Shown piece after piece: positions 32,763-41,161 of a DNA stretch of 64,000 nucleotides. The position numbers and the translations under genes were made by a program. The stretch's first letter is position 1, and each line of letters begins with the position of its first letter. Location: the NCBI GenBank assembly GCA_020161795.1, contig JAIUOR010000062.1, positions 1 through 64,000 of the forward strand, read 5' to 3'. A model generated the notes under the pieces. That model searched no databases. It saw only the letters and a list, made by a program, of their open reading frames with translations, and was not told where the DNA came from. Source of the DNA: Actinomycetota bacterium (lineage in GTDB: Bacteria > Actinomycetota > Actinomycetes > Propionibacteriales > Propionibacteriaceae).

Positions 32763-33962
32763 GTGGCGAAGAAGGCATCGGTGAGGGACGTCCGGCGCAG
32801 CAACCGGGCGCTGCTGTTGCGGCGTCTGGTGCTGGCCGGGGAGACCTCGCGCAGCGATCTGGGCGCCGCGACCGGCCTGTCGGCGGCCACGGTGACCAAT
32901 GTCGTCGCCGAGTTGATCGACGAGGGCACCGTGAACGAGACCGGCTTCCTCAATTCCGCCGGCGGACGACGACGCGTCCTGCTGCACGTCGATCCCGACG
33001 CGGCCTACGTCTTCGGCTCCGATGTCAGCGAGAGCCAGGTCACCACCTGCCTCTTCGGCCTCACGCTCACCCGGCTCGCCTCACGCGCCACCCGGTTCAC
33101 CGGCAGACGGATCGATCCGGCCAGGGTGGGCGAGATCGTAGCCGGCCAGGTCGCCGAACTGCTCGCCGAGGCCGCGGTGGATCCCGCCCGCGTGCTCGGG
33201 CTCGGGCTCGGGGTACCCGGCGTGGTGGAGCATCCGGCGACCCCGGACGCCGTGGTGCACGCCGACGTGATCGGTTGGGACACCGCCGGCTTCGGTTGGC
33301 TGGAAGCCGCGCTCGGCATCCCCGTGCTGGTGGACAACGGCGCGAAGACGACCACCCAGGCGGAGTCCTGGTACGGCTCGGCCCGCGGTGCCGAGCACGC
33401 GATCGTGGCGCTGATCGGCGACGGCGCCGGCGCCGGGATCATCACCAACGGCCGGCTGTACCGCGGGGCAAGCAGCGGCGCGGGCGAATGGGGCCACACC
33501 AAGATCAGTCTCACCGGCCCCGCCTGCCGCTGCGGCTCCTTCGGCTGCGTGGAGTCCATCGTGGGCGCCTCCGCCGTGCTGCGCAGTTGGAGGGGGGCCG
33601 ACGAGTTCGCCGGACGGGAGCCGCTGGGGGTCGAGGCACTGCTGGACGCCTACCGCAACGGCGACTCGGCGGCAGTCCGAGCCCTCGACGAAGCGACCCA
33701 GCACCTGGGGCTGGCGCTGGCGAACCTCGTCAACCTCTACAACCCGGAGAAGATCATCGTCGGCGGCTGGTTCGGCGACCTGATCGCCCGGGACCGTCCC
33801 GAGGAGCTGCGCGCCGCCGTGCGCCGCTTCTCCCTCAAGCAACCCGGCGAACAGGCCGTGGTGGAGCGATCGCAGCTGGGCATGGACGCCGTCACCCTCG
33901 GTGCCGCGACCCTGCCGGTGGATCGCTTCATCGAGACCGGGTTGATCCCGTCCACCGCTTGA
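32763..33962 (+). CDS. ROK-family transcriptional repressor of the beta-glucoside locus
   Basis: A 399-residue protein with an N-terminal HTH (residues about 10-60, 'LAGETSRSDLGAATGLSAATVTNVVAELIDEG') and a ROK domain. The zinc motif is canonical (CRCGSFGCVE) and 'IVALIGDGAGAGIITNG' is the phosphate/sugar loop. The start is GTG with AAGGAG 6 nt before. It is the first gene ahead of a binding protein, two permeases and a GH1 glucosidase on the same strand; the 128-bp space before the binding protein leaves room for a further promoter. The inducer is probably a glucoside or glucose. Confidence 0.92.
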   Translation: MAKKASVRDVRRSNRALLLRRLVLAGETSRSDLGAATGLSAATVTNVVAELIDEGTVNETGFLNSAGGRRRVLLHVDPDAAYVFGSDVSESQVTTCLFGLTLTRLASRATRFTGRRIDPARVGEIVAGQVAELLAEAAVDPARVLGLGLGVPGVVEHPATPDAVVHADVIGWDTAGFGWLEAALGIPVLVDNGAKTTTQAESWYGSARGAEHAIVALIGDGAGAGIITNGRLYRGASSGAGEWGHTKISLTGPACRCGSFGCVESIVGASAVLRSWRGADEFAGREPLGVEALLDAYRNGDSAAVRALDEATQHLGLALANLVNLYNPEKIIVGGWFGDLIARDRPEELRAAVRRFSLKQPGEQAVVERSQLGMDAVTLGAATLPVDRFIETGLIPSTA

Positions 33963-34090
33963 CACCAAGCCATCGCAGAGAGGAGTCGCACACCGCGACA
34001 CAGCACGTCCGGCAGGGCGTGCGCACCACTCCAGGGAAGCGGTCCGAACCGCACCCTGTCGTACAGAAAACTCGATGAGGAGAAACTCTC

Positions 34091-35425
34091 ATGAAACGAC
34101 GCCCGGTTACCCGGCCTGTGATCACGGCGATGGCAGCGACAGCGGTATCCGCTGCACTGCTCGCGGGTTGCTCGTCCGGCACGCCCGCACCCACTCAGAC
34201 CACTCCGACAGACTCCCCGAGCAGCACTGCTCCCAACAGCCCGGCACCCTCGGGCGAGGTCCGCGTGCTGGCGGTGGAGGGCCCGGAAACGGACGCCCTC
34301 GCCGCCGAAGCCGCCACGTTCACCCAGTCGTCCGGCATCACGGTGAAGGTCGACAAGGTGGCCCGCGATGTCTGGGGCCAGCGCAAGGTCGCCGAACTCG
34401 CCCAGGACGCCGGCACCTACGACGTCGTCTTCCTCGGCGGCGGTGACGACGCGGTCTGGATGCTGAAGCATGCCCACGCCAAGGATCTGACCCCGTACCT
34501 GGGGAAGGACGTGGTGAACGACATCGTGAACCACGAACTCTTCACGGCGGACTCCGGCGCCTTCCTCGGCGCTCCGCAGTACTACAACTTCCCGGTCACC
34601 TACTACCGCGCCGACCTGTTCAGCGATCCCGCCGAGCAGGCGGCCTTCAAGGAGAAGTACGGACGCGACCTGGCCGCGCCGACGACCTTCGACGAACTGG
34701 TCGACATCGCCACCTTCTTCAACCGGCCGGACGAGGGCCTGTACGGCACCTGCCTGGGCGGGGTGGACTGGTCGGTCTTCCTCGACAACACCTACTTCAC
34801 CTACGGTCAGGACTCCAACTACGGCGATCTGGCCACCGGCGAGCTCACGCTGAACACGCCGGAGCAGGTGAAGTCGCTGGAGTACATCAAGCAGCTGACC
34901 TCGCTGAGCGCGCCCGGCTGGGAGTCGCTGAGCTTCTTCGACTGCGACAACCAGATGCAGGCCGGATCCATTGCCATCTACCAGAACTGGCTGTACGCCT
35001 GGCGGACGCTGGGTGCGCAGATGGGCGACAAGTTGGCGATGGCCCCGCCCGCCGGGGTGAAGACCCATCTGGGCGCCATGCTCGCCACGATCCCCGAGAA
35101 GGCGCCCAACCCGGACGCGGCCGGCGCCTTCATCGCGTGGATGCTGAGCGACGACTTCCAGCTCGCCGAGGCCCAGCAGACCGGCAACCTGCCGGTGCTC
35201 CAGTCCCAGCAGGACGCACCGGCGTTCGCCGAGGCGCTGCCCGAACTCGAGATGCTGAAGTCGGTCGCCGGCCGGCTCACCTACCTGCACACCACCTGGT
35301 CAGGCGAACTCGGCTCGGGGGTCTCCGAAGCGATCGCGAAGGTCAACTCCGGGGAGCTGACCGCCCAGGACGCCGCGGCCTGGCTGCAGAACGAGAAGTT
35401 CGCCGGGCGCAAGGCGATCGAGTGA
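34091..35425 (+). CDS. Sugar ABC transporter substrate-binding lipoprotein
   Basis: A 444-residue family 1 solute-binding lipoprotein. The signal peptide ends LLAGC with Cys27 lipidated, followed by a long Thr/Ser/Pro linker to about residue 56. The mature part has 'TYDVVFLGGGDDAVWMLKHAHAKDLTPYLG', 'FLGAPQYYNFPVTYYRADLF' and 'AGAFIAWMLSDDFQLAEAQQTGNLPVLQS' (parts). ATG 34091 has GAGGAG upstream. Its stop overlaps the first permease start (GTGA). With the downstream GH1 enzyme a beta-glucoside such as cellobiose is a likely ligand (inference). Confidence 0.92.
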   Translation: MKRRPVTRPVITAMAATAVSAALLAGCSSGTPAPTQTTPTDSPSSTAPNSPAPSGEVRVLAVEGPETDALAAEAATFTQSSGITVKVDKVARDVWGQRKVAELAQDAGTYDVVFLGGGDDAVWMLKHAHAKDLTPYLGKDVVNDIVNHELFTADSGAFLGAPQYYNFPVTYYRADLFSDPAEQAAFKEKYGRDLAAPTTFDELVDIATFFNRPDEGLYGTCLGGVDWSVFLDNTYFTYGQDSNYGDLATGELTLNTPEQVKSLEYIKQLTSLSAPGWESLSFFDCDNQMQAGSIAIYQNWLYAWRTLGAQMGDKLAMAPPAGVKTHLGAMLATIPEKAPNPDAAGAFIAWMLSDDFQLAEAQQTGNLPVLQSQQDAPAFAEALPELEMLKSVAGRLTYLHTTWSGELGSGVSEAIAKVNSGELTAQDAAAWLQNEKFAGRKAIE

Positions 35426-36354
35426 GTCTGGTGACAACCTCGCATCGTGGGGAGGCGGCCACCGCCTCCCCACGATGGGGCCGGCGGCAGCGCATCGGAT
35501 TGGCCTTCACGGTGCCGTCGCTGGCATTCGTCGGCGCCGTGATGGCCTACCCGTTGTTCTATCTGGCCTACCTGTCCTTTCACACCTACCGTCCGCTGAC
35601 CTCCAACGACGTCACCTGGGCGGGGCTGGCCAACTATCTGAAGCTGTTCACGGATTCGGCGGTCGCCAAGTCGCTGGGGGTCACGCTGCAATTCACCATC
35701 GCGTCGGTCGCCATCGAGATCGTCGTCGGCACCGGCTGCGCGATCCTGCTGGCCAATGTGATGCTCGGTGCCCGCGGACCGTTCTCGCGGCTCGCCTCCC
35801 GGCTGCTCGGATCGGCCTACATCGTCCCGTTCGCGGTGCCGGCGGTGGCCGGAGCCTTCGCCTGGCGGATGCTGCTGGATGCCCAGTTCGGACCGCTGAA
35901 CGCAGCCCTCGGCACCACCACTGCCTGGCTGGTGGAGTACCCGATGGCATCGATCGTGATCATCGACGCCTGGAAGATGATGCCCTTCGTCACCTTCGTG
36001 ATGCTCGCCGCGGTGATGTCGATCGAACCCTCCCAGTACGAGGCGGCCGCGCTCGACGGCGCCGGCGCGCTACGGCAGCTGGTCTCCATCACCATCCCCT
36101 CGATCCTGCCGATCATGGTCATCACGGCGGCCTTCCGCGCGGTCGACGCCTTCACCAAGGTCTTCGACACCGTCTTCGCCACCACCGGCGGCGGTCCGGG
36201 CGACGACACCCGGGTGTTCCCGCTGCTGATCTGGCGGACGGCGTTCACCCACCTCGACTTCGGCGCCGCCTCCGCCCAGGCCGTCGCCGCGCTGGTCATC
36301 TCGCTCGGCTTCGGCGCCGCCCTGTTGCTGTCGCAGCGGAGGAATGCCGCATGA
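35422..36354 (+). CDS. Sugar ABC transporter permease (MalF type)
   Basis: A 310-residue CUT1 permease with about six membrane helices, the first LAFTVPSLAFVGAVMAYPLF. The EAA loop reads 'IEPSQYEAAALDGAGALRQLVSITIPSILP', and 'DTVFATTGGGPGDDTRVFPLLIWRTAF' is typical. GTG 35422 overlaps the binding-protein stop, and the end overlaps the next permease by ATGA. No ATPase gene is nearby. Confidence 0.92.
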   Translation: MSLVTTSHRGEAATASPRWGRRQRIGLAFTVPSLAFVGAVMAYPLFYLAYLSFHTYRPLTSNDVTWAGLANYLKLFTDSAVAKSLGVTLQFTIASVAIEIVVGTGCAILLANVMLGARGPFSRLASRLLGSAYIVPFAVPAVAGAFAWRMLLDAQFGPLNAALGTTTAWLVEYPMASIVIIDAWKMMPFVTFVMLAAVMSIEPSQYEAAALDGAGALRQLVSITIPSILPIMVITAAFRAVDAFTKVFDTVFATTGGGPGDDTRVFPLLIWRTAFTHLDFGAASAQAVAALVISLGFGAALLLSQRRNAA

Positions 36355-37202
36355 GCACCCTACGAATGAGCCTCTCCTACCCCGCACGCAAGCGGTGGGG
36401 GACGGCCATGTCGGCCGCCGCCCTCACCGCGATCGCCCTGGTGATGCTGACGCCCATGCTGTGGATGGCCTTCGCCTCGGTCAAGCTGGACGCCGACCTC
36501 TTCACCCGCACACCACTGCGCTGGCCCGACGAGCTCACTGGGGATCACTACGCGAACCTGTTCACCCAGTTCCATTTCGGCTCCTCCTTCGTCAACTCAC
36601 TGGTGATCGCGACGACCACCGTGCTGCTCAGCGTGGTGCTCGGCGGACTGGCCGCCTACGGGTTCGCCCGCTACCCCTGGCGGGGCAGCGGGACGGCCCT
36701 CGGCTTCCTGATGGTGGCGCGGATGGTGACGCCGGCCGCCCTGGTGGTGCCGCTGTACGTGATCATGCAGACCTTCGGGCTGCTGAACTCGGTCACCGGG
36801 GTGATCGTCGGGGTGACGGTGCTGAACCTGCCGTTCGTGATCTGGATCCTGAAGCCCTTCTTCGAGACGGTGCCGAAGGAGGTCGAGGAGGCCGCCGAGC
36901 TCGACGGGCTCTCGCCCTTCAGCGTGTTCTTCCGGATCGTCCTGCCGCTGGCCACGCCCGGCATCATGACCGCCGTGCTGTACAGCTTCCTGGCCGGCTG
37001 GACCGATCTGCTGTTCCCGATGACCTTCATCACCGACTCCGAGGTGATGCCGCTCACTTCGAGCCTGCTGCAGATGCAGACCGGCTACAAGATCTACTGG
37101 GGCGAGCTGATGGCGGGCGGCATCGTCCTCACCCTCCCAGCGGTCATCCTCTGCTTCGCGCTGCAGCGCTATCTGCTGCGCGGGCTCCGCACCGGTTACT
37201 GA
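36351..37202 (+). CDS. Sugar ABC transporter permease (MalG type)
   Basis: A 283-residue CUT1 permease with six membrane helices, the first LTAIALVMLTPMLWMAFASV. The EAA loop is 'VPKEVEEAAELDGLSPFSVFFRIVLPLATPG', and it ends 'RYLLRGLRTGY'. It pairs with the MalF-type permease just upstream and is followed after 31 bp by the GH1 gene, so uptake and hydrolysis are co-transcribed. Confidence 0.92.
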   Translation: MSTLRMSLSYPARKRWGTAMSAAALTAIALVMLTPMLWMAFASVKLDADLFTRTPLRWPDELTGDHYANLFTQFHFGSSFVNSLVIATTTVLLSVVLGGLAAYGFARYPWRGSGTALGFLMVARMVTPAALVVPLYVIMQTFGLLNSVTGVIVGVTVLNLPFVIWILKPFFETVPKEVEEAAELDGLSPFSVFFRIVLPLATPGIMTAVLYSFLAGWTDLLFPMTFITDSEVMPLTSSLLQMQTGYKIYWGELMAGGIVLTLPAVILCFALQRYLLRGLRTGY

Positions 37203-37233
37203 CAGCGGCGAAGACCGCGAAGGAGAGACACCC

Positions 37234-38610
37234 ATGAGTGAGATGCCCGAGATCCGCTGGGGCAGCGGCACGGCCGCCTACCAGATCGAGGGCGCGGTCG
37301 ACGAAGGGGGGCGCGTCCCCAGCATCTGGGACACCTTCGCCGACCGGCCCGGCGCCATCACCCGCGGCGACACCGGGACGGTCGCGAGCGGCATGTACCG
37401 CGACCCCGCTCCCCTGCTTGACGCCGTCGAGTGGCTGGGCACCGACAGCTACCGTCTCTCGGTGGCCTGGTGCCGGGTGATCGGTGGTCCGGACGGCCGG
37501 CCGAACCCGGAGGGAATCGCCTACTACCGCCGCGTCCTGCAGGAACTCCACCGCCGGGGGGTCACCCCCCTGGTCACCCTCTACCACTGGGATCTCCCCC
37601 AGTGGCTCCAGGACCGGGGTGGCTGGGCCAGCCTGGAGACCGTCTCGGCCTTCGTCGACTTCGTCACCGTCGCCGTCGGCGAACTGGGCGATCTGGTCGA
37701 TGAGTGGATCACCGTCAACGAACCCTTCTGCGCAGCCTTCCACGGTCATCTCAGCGGGGAGCACGCACCCGGCATCCGCGATGAGGCCACCGCTCTGCGG
37801 GCGGCCCTGATGCAGCTGCACGCCCACGGCGAAGCCGTCCGGACGATACGACGGCTGGCTCCGGGCGCCCGGACCGGGCTGGCCATGAACCTCTCCGATC
37901 TCGAACCCGCCGGCGATCTGCCAGCCGATCTGGAAGCCACGCGCCGCGCGGATCTGGTCGAGAACCGCCTCTTCCTGCACACCGTGCTGCGCGGCGAACT
38001 CCCGGAGGACACGGACGGGTACTTCGGCACCGCCACCGTCGCCGCCGCGCTGGAGGGCATCGATCTGGCCGGCATCGCCGAGCCGATCGACTTCATCGGC
38101 GTGAACTACTACGAGCACAACGTCGTCCGCGCCGCCGAGCCCGGCACCGATCCGATCGTCCGGGGGATCGACAAACTGCCCGTCCCCCAGCCCCGCAGCG
38201 GCAACGGCGTGGCCGTCCATCCGGCCGGCTTCGTCCGGGTGCTGCTGCGGGTGGCGGAGCTGGCCCCCGACCTGCCGATCCGGGTCACCGAGAACGGGAT
38301 CGGGCTGTGGGACTACCTGGATCCCTCGGGCAACTGCAACGACGTGGAACGGGTCGCCTTCCTGGACCGGTATCTCGCCGCCCTGCGCGAGGCCCGCTCG
38401 CGGGGCGCGCGCGTCGAGGCCTACTACCACTGGTCCCTGATCGACACCTTCGAGTGGTCCTACGGCTACCAGCTACGCTACGGGCTCTTCTACGTCGACT
38501 TCCCGACCCGCCGGCTCACCCCCAAAGCCAGCGCCGCGCGCTACCGGGAGATCATCGCCGGCGAGCGGGCGGCCGCTCTCGACCGGGAACCGATCGCCGC
38601 CGAGGCCTAG
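37234..38610 (+). CDS. GH1 family beta-glucosidase / beta-glycosidase
   Basis: A 458-residue cytoplasmic GH1 enzyme of standard length. The start 'WGSGTAAYQIEGAVDEGGRVPSIWDTF' is the family signature. The acid/base is E163 in 'WITVNEPFCAA', the nucleophile is E353 in 'IRVTENGIG', and 'YYHWSLIDTFEWSYGYQLRYGLFYVDF' closes the active site. It would hydrolyse imported beta-glucosides (perhaps also fucosides or galactosides) to monosaccharides. No signal peptide is present, in agreement with uptake first. It is last in the operon; a 16-bp stem-loop follows after 28 bp. Confidence 0.95.
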   Translation: MSEMPEIRWGSGTAAYQIEGAVDEGGRVPSIWDTFADRPGAITRGDTGTVASGMYRDPAPLLDAVEWLGTDSYRLSVAWCRVIGGPDGRPNPEGIAYYRRVLQELHRRGVTPLVTLYHWDLPQWLQDRGGWASLETVSAFVDFVTVAVGELGDLVDEWITVNEPFCAAFHGHLSGEHAPGIRDEATALRAALMQLHAHGEAVRTIRRLAPGARTGLAMNLSDLEPAGDLPADLEATRRADLVENRLFLHTVLRGELPEDTDGYFGTATVAAALEGIDLAGIAEPIDFIGVNYYEHNVVRAAEPGTDPIVRGIDKLPVPQPRSGNGVAVHPAGFVRVLLRVAELAPDLPIRVTENGIGLWDYLDPSGNCNDVERVAFLDRYLAALREARSRGARVEAYYHWSLIDTFEWSYGYQLRYGLFYVDFPTRRLTPKASAARYREIIAGERAAALDREPIAAEA

Positions 38611-38638
38611 CGCCGACGACAGCGGCAGACCCCCAGAC

Positions 38639-38676
38639 GCAAGGGACGCACCGAACGGCCTCGGTGCGTCCCTTGC
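38639..38676 (+). terminator. Stem-loop terminator after the GH1 gene
   Basis: A perfect 16-bp stem (GCAAGGGACGCACCGA paired with 38661-38676) encloses a 6-nt loop, 28 nt after the GH1 stop. It lacks a U-tract and could act for transcripts from either side, as the GH3 gene converges on it. The 284-bp gap 38611-38894 otherwise contains only repeat copy B and no credible gene. Confidence 0.75.
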
Positions 38677-38812
38677 TCGCCGACCCCTTGCACACCAACG
38701 GGCGGTCCGGCCAAGCCGTCGACACCCTCCAGCCAGCCGGCCCTCCCACCGCCCGGACCCTGCCGGAACTCCGTGCCACCTGGTACCTGGATTTCCTCAG
38801 CACCCACTCCGG

Positions 38813-38880
38813 CACAAACCGGGTGATGCCGGGGGCTGCGTGGATTGTCCGCGCAACAGGGCTGAACTGCCCGGTTTGTG
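38813..38880. repeat. Dispersed 68-bp palindromic element, copy B
   Basis: The element begins CACAAACCGGGT and ends GCCCGGTTTGTG, arms matching at 11 of 12 positions, with an inner imperfect hairpin TGCGTGGA/TCCGCGCA. It lies 14 bp from the stop of the GH3 gene, in the convergent space between the two glycosidase operons, where it could double as a terminator. Confidence 0.75.
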
Positions 38881-38894
38881 CGGATTCCGGGTGG

Positions 38895-41135
38895 TCAGGC
38901 GGTTACCCGGAAGCGCGCCCGGAGCTGCGATCGGGCGATCGAGGACGGCCCGACCCGGAGTTCGAACTCACCGGGCTCCACGATCCGGTGGCCCTCGGCA
39001 TCGACGATGGTGCAGTCGGCCACCGGGATCTCGAACCGGACGGTGACCTCCTCCCCCGGCGCCAGATCGACCTGGCGGTAGGCCTTCAGCTCCTGATCAG
39101 CCCAGCTCACCGAGGTGACCAGGTCGCTGACATAGGCCTGGACGGTCTCGCGGACCGGGCGCGCGCCGGTGTTGCTCAACCCCAAGTCGGCCACCAGGGT
39201 GTCGCCCTCGGTCAGCAGATCGGTGGCGATCCGCAGGTCTGCGTACTCCACGGTGGTGTAGGAAAGCCCCTCGCCGAAGGCGAAGGCCGGGGCCTGGGTG
39301 AGGTCGGCGTAGCGGTCGCCGTGCTGTCCGCGAATCTGGTTGTAGTAGGTGGGCTGCTGGCCGGCGTGCCGGGCGAAGGAGACCGGGAGCCGGCCGCTGG
39401 GCTCGATCAGCCCCAGCAACAGCTCGGCGATCGCCTGACCGCCGGCCATGCCCGGGTTCGCCGCCCAGACGAGCGCGGCAGCGTCCATCGCCGAGGGCGG
39501 CAGCACCAGCGGCTTGGACGCCAGCAGCACCACCGTCATCGGCGTCCCGGTCGCCGTCAGCGCGTCGAGCAGCGCGATCTGCCCGCCGATCAATTCCAGG
39601 GTGGCGGTCGACCGGCCCTCGCCGACCAGCGGAATGCAGTCGCCGAGCACCGCGACGACGTGGTCGGCGGCCTCCGCCTGAGCGACAGCGTCGGCGATCA
39701 GCTCGGGATCCGGAACCGCTGGAACGACGATCGGCATCCGGGGCTGCCCGTCGGGGCAGGTGGGACCGTCCGGGTGAGGAATCGACTCGGCGATCCCGGC
39801 ACCGGGCGCGTGGGTGATCGTCCAGTCCGTCGGTGCGTGCCGGCGCAGACCGTCCAGCACCGTCGTGATCAGTTCGCGCGGCTGGCCCTCCAGCCAGCCG
39901 GCCTGGCCCGAGCCGCCTGCCCAGTCGCCCAGCTGTTCCTGCGCATCGTCGGCGAGCGGACCGACCACCGCGATCGTCCTCGGTCCGCCGCCGGTCGGTA
40001 GCGGCAGCGTGCCGTCGTTGCGCAGCAGCACCAGCGACCGCCGGGCGATCTCCAGATTCACCGCCGCGTGGGCGGGCGTCCCGATCACCGTCTCGATCCG
40101 CTCGCGGTCCGGACGGCGGGGATTCTCGAACAGGCCCAGTTCGAACTTCAGGGTCAGGATGCGGGCCACAGCAGGATCCAGCTCCGCCTCGGCCAGCAGG
40201 CCGTCCCGGATCGCCTGCAACGCGCCGTCGTAGAAGCCGGGGGTGTTCATCACGACGTCGTTGCCGGCCTTCACCGCGGCCGCCGCGGCGTGGGCGTAGT
40301 CGGGTTGCACCTTCTGTTCCCAGACCATCCGGCCGACGTTGTCCCAGTCGGTGACCAGGGTGCCCGTGTAGCCCCACTCGCCGCGCAGCACCTCGTCCAG
40401 CAGCCAGGAGTTGAGCGTGATCGGCACCCCGTCCATCGTCTGGTAGCCGAGCATGAACGACCCGCAGCCTTCCCGCGCCACCCGTTCGAAGGGGGGCAGG
40501 AACCACGAGCGCAGCTTGCGGCGGGAGATGTCGGCCTCGCTGGCGTCGCGGCCGCCCTGGGTCTCGGAGTAGCCGGCGAAGTGCTTGGCGGTGGCCAGGA
40601 TCGCGGTCGGGTCGGTCAGCCCGGCGCCCTGGTAACCCCGTACCATCGCCGAGGCCAGCTCGCCGATCAGGAAGGGATCCTCGCCGAAGGTCTCGTCCAC
40701 CCGGCCCCAGCGCAGATCGCGCGCGATGCACAGCACCGGCGAGAAGGTCCAGTGGATGCCGGTGGCCGCGGCCTCTACAGCTGTAATGCGCGCAGCCTGT
40801 TCCACCAACCCGGGGTTCCAGGACGCCGCCATCCCCAGCTGGGTCGGGAAGATGGTCGCCCCCTTCCAGAAGGAGTGGCCATGGATGCAGTCCTCGCCGA
40901 CCAGCAGCGGAATCCGCAAGCGGGTCTGCTGCACCAGTCGGTGCGCCCGCATCACGCGTTCCGGTGAGGTGTGCAGGATCGACCCGACGTTCACCCGCAG
41001 CACCTGATCGTCCAGATCGTCGCGCGCGTCGAGCTGCAGCATCTGCCCGACCTTCTCCGCCGGCGTCATCCGGGCCAGCAGGTCGGCCACCCGACCGGGG
41101 ATCGGCAGCAACGGATCACGGAACGGTTCGGTCAC
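38895..41135 (-). CDS. GH3 family beta-glucosidase / beta-xylosidase
   Basis: A 746-residue GH3 enzyme. The N-terminal barrel has 'RVADLLARMTPAEKVGQM', 'GEDCIHG', 'ATAKHFAGYSETQGGRD' and the nucleophile D263 in 'TLVTDWDNVG'. The second alpha/beta domain and a C-terminal fibronectin-III-like domain ('NTGARPVRETVQAYVSD') follow. No signal peptide is seen, so it acts inside the cell. GTG 41135 is preferred because GAGGAG lies 9 nt upstream and it begins with the family-typical 'TEPFRDP'; an in-frame GTG 41165 overlaps the GH35 stop and is possible. Last gene of the minus-strand operon. Glucosidase versus xylosidase cannot be decided. Confidence 0.93.
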   Translation of the reverse strand: MTEPFRDPLLPIPGRVADLLARMTPAEKVGQMLQLDARDDLDDQVLRVNVGSILHTSPERVMRAHRLVQQTRLRIPLLVGEDCIHGHSFWKGATIFPTQLGMAASWNPGLVEQAARITAVEAAATGIHWTFSPVLCIARDLRWGRVDETFGEDPFLIGELASAMVRGYQGAGLTDPTAILATAKHFAGYSETQGGRDASEADISRRKLRSWFLPPFERVAREGCGSFMLGYQTMDGVPITLNSWLLDEVLRGEWGYTGTLVTDWDNVGRMVWEQKVQPDYAHAAAAAVKAGNDVVMNTPGFYDGALQAIRDGLLAEAELDPAVARILTLKFELGLFENPRRPDRERIETVIGTPAHAAVNLEIARRSLVLLRNDGTLPLPTGGGPRTIAVVGPLADDAQEQLGDWAGGSGQAGWLEGQPRELITTVLDGLRRHAPTDWTITHAPGAGIAESIPHPDGPTCPDGQPRMPIVVPAVPDPELIADAVAQAEAADHVVAVLGDCIPLVGEGRSTATLELIGGQIALLDALTATGTPMTVVLLASKPLVLPPSAMDAAALVWAANPGMAGGQAIAELLLGLIEPSGRLPVSFARHAGQQPTYYNQIRGQHGDRYADLTQAPAFAFGEGLSYTTVEYADLRIATDLLTEGDTLVADLGLSNTGARPVRETVQAYVSDLVTSVSWADQELKAYRQVDLAPGEEVTVRFEIPVADCTIVDAEGHRIVEPGEFELRVGPSSIARSQLRARFRVTA

Positions 41136-41161
41136 GATTGCTGTCTCCTCAAGTGAGCTTG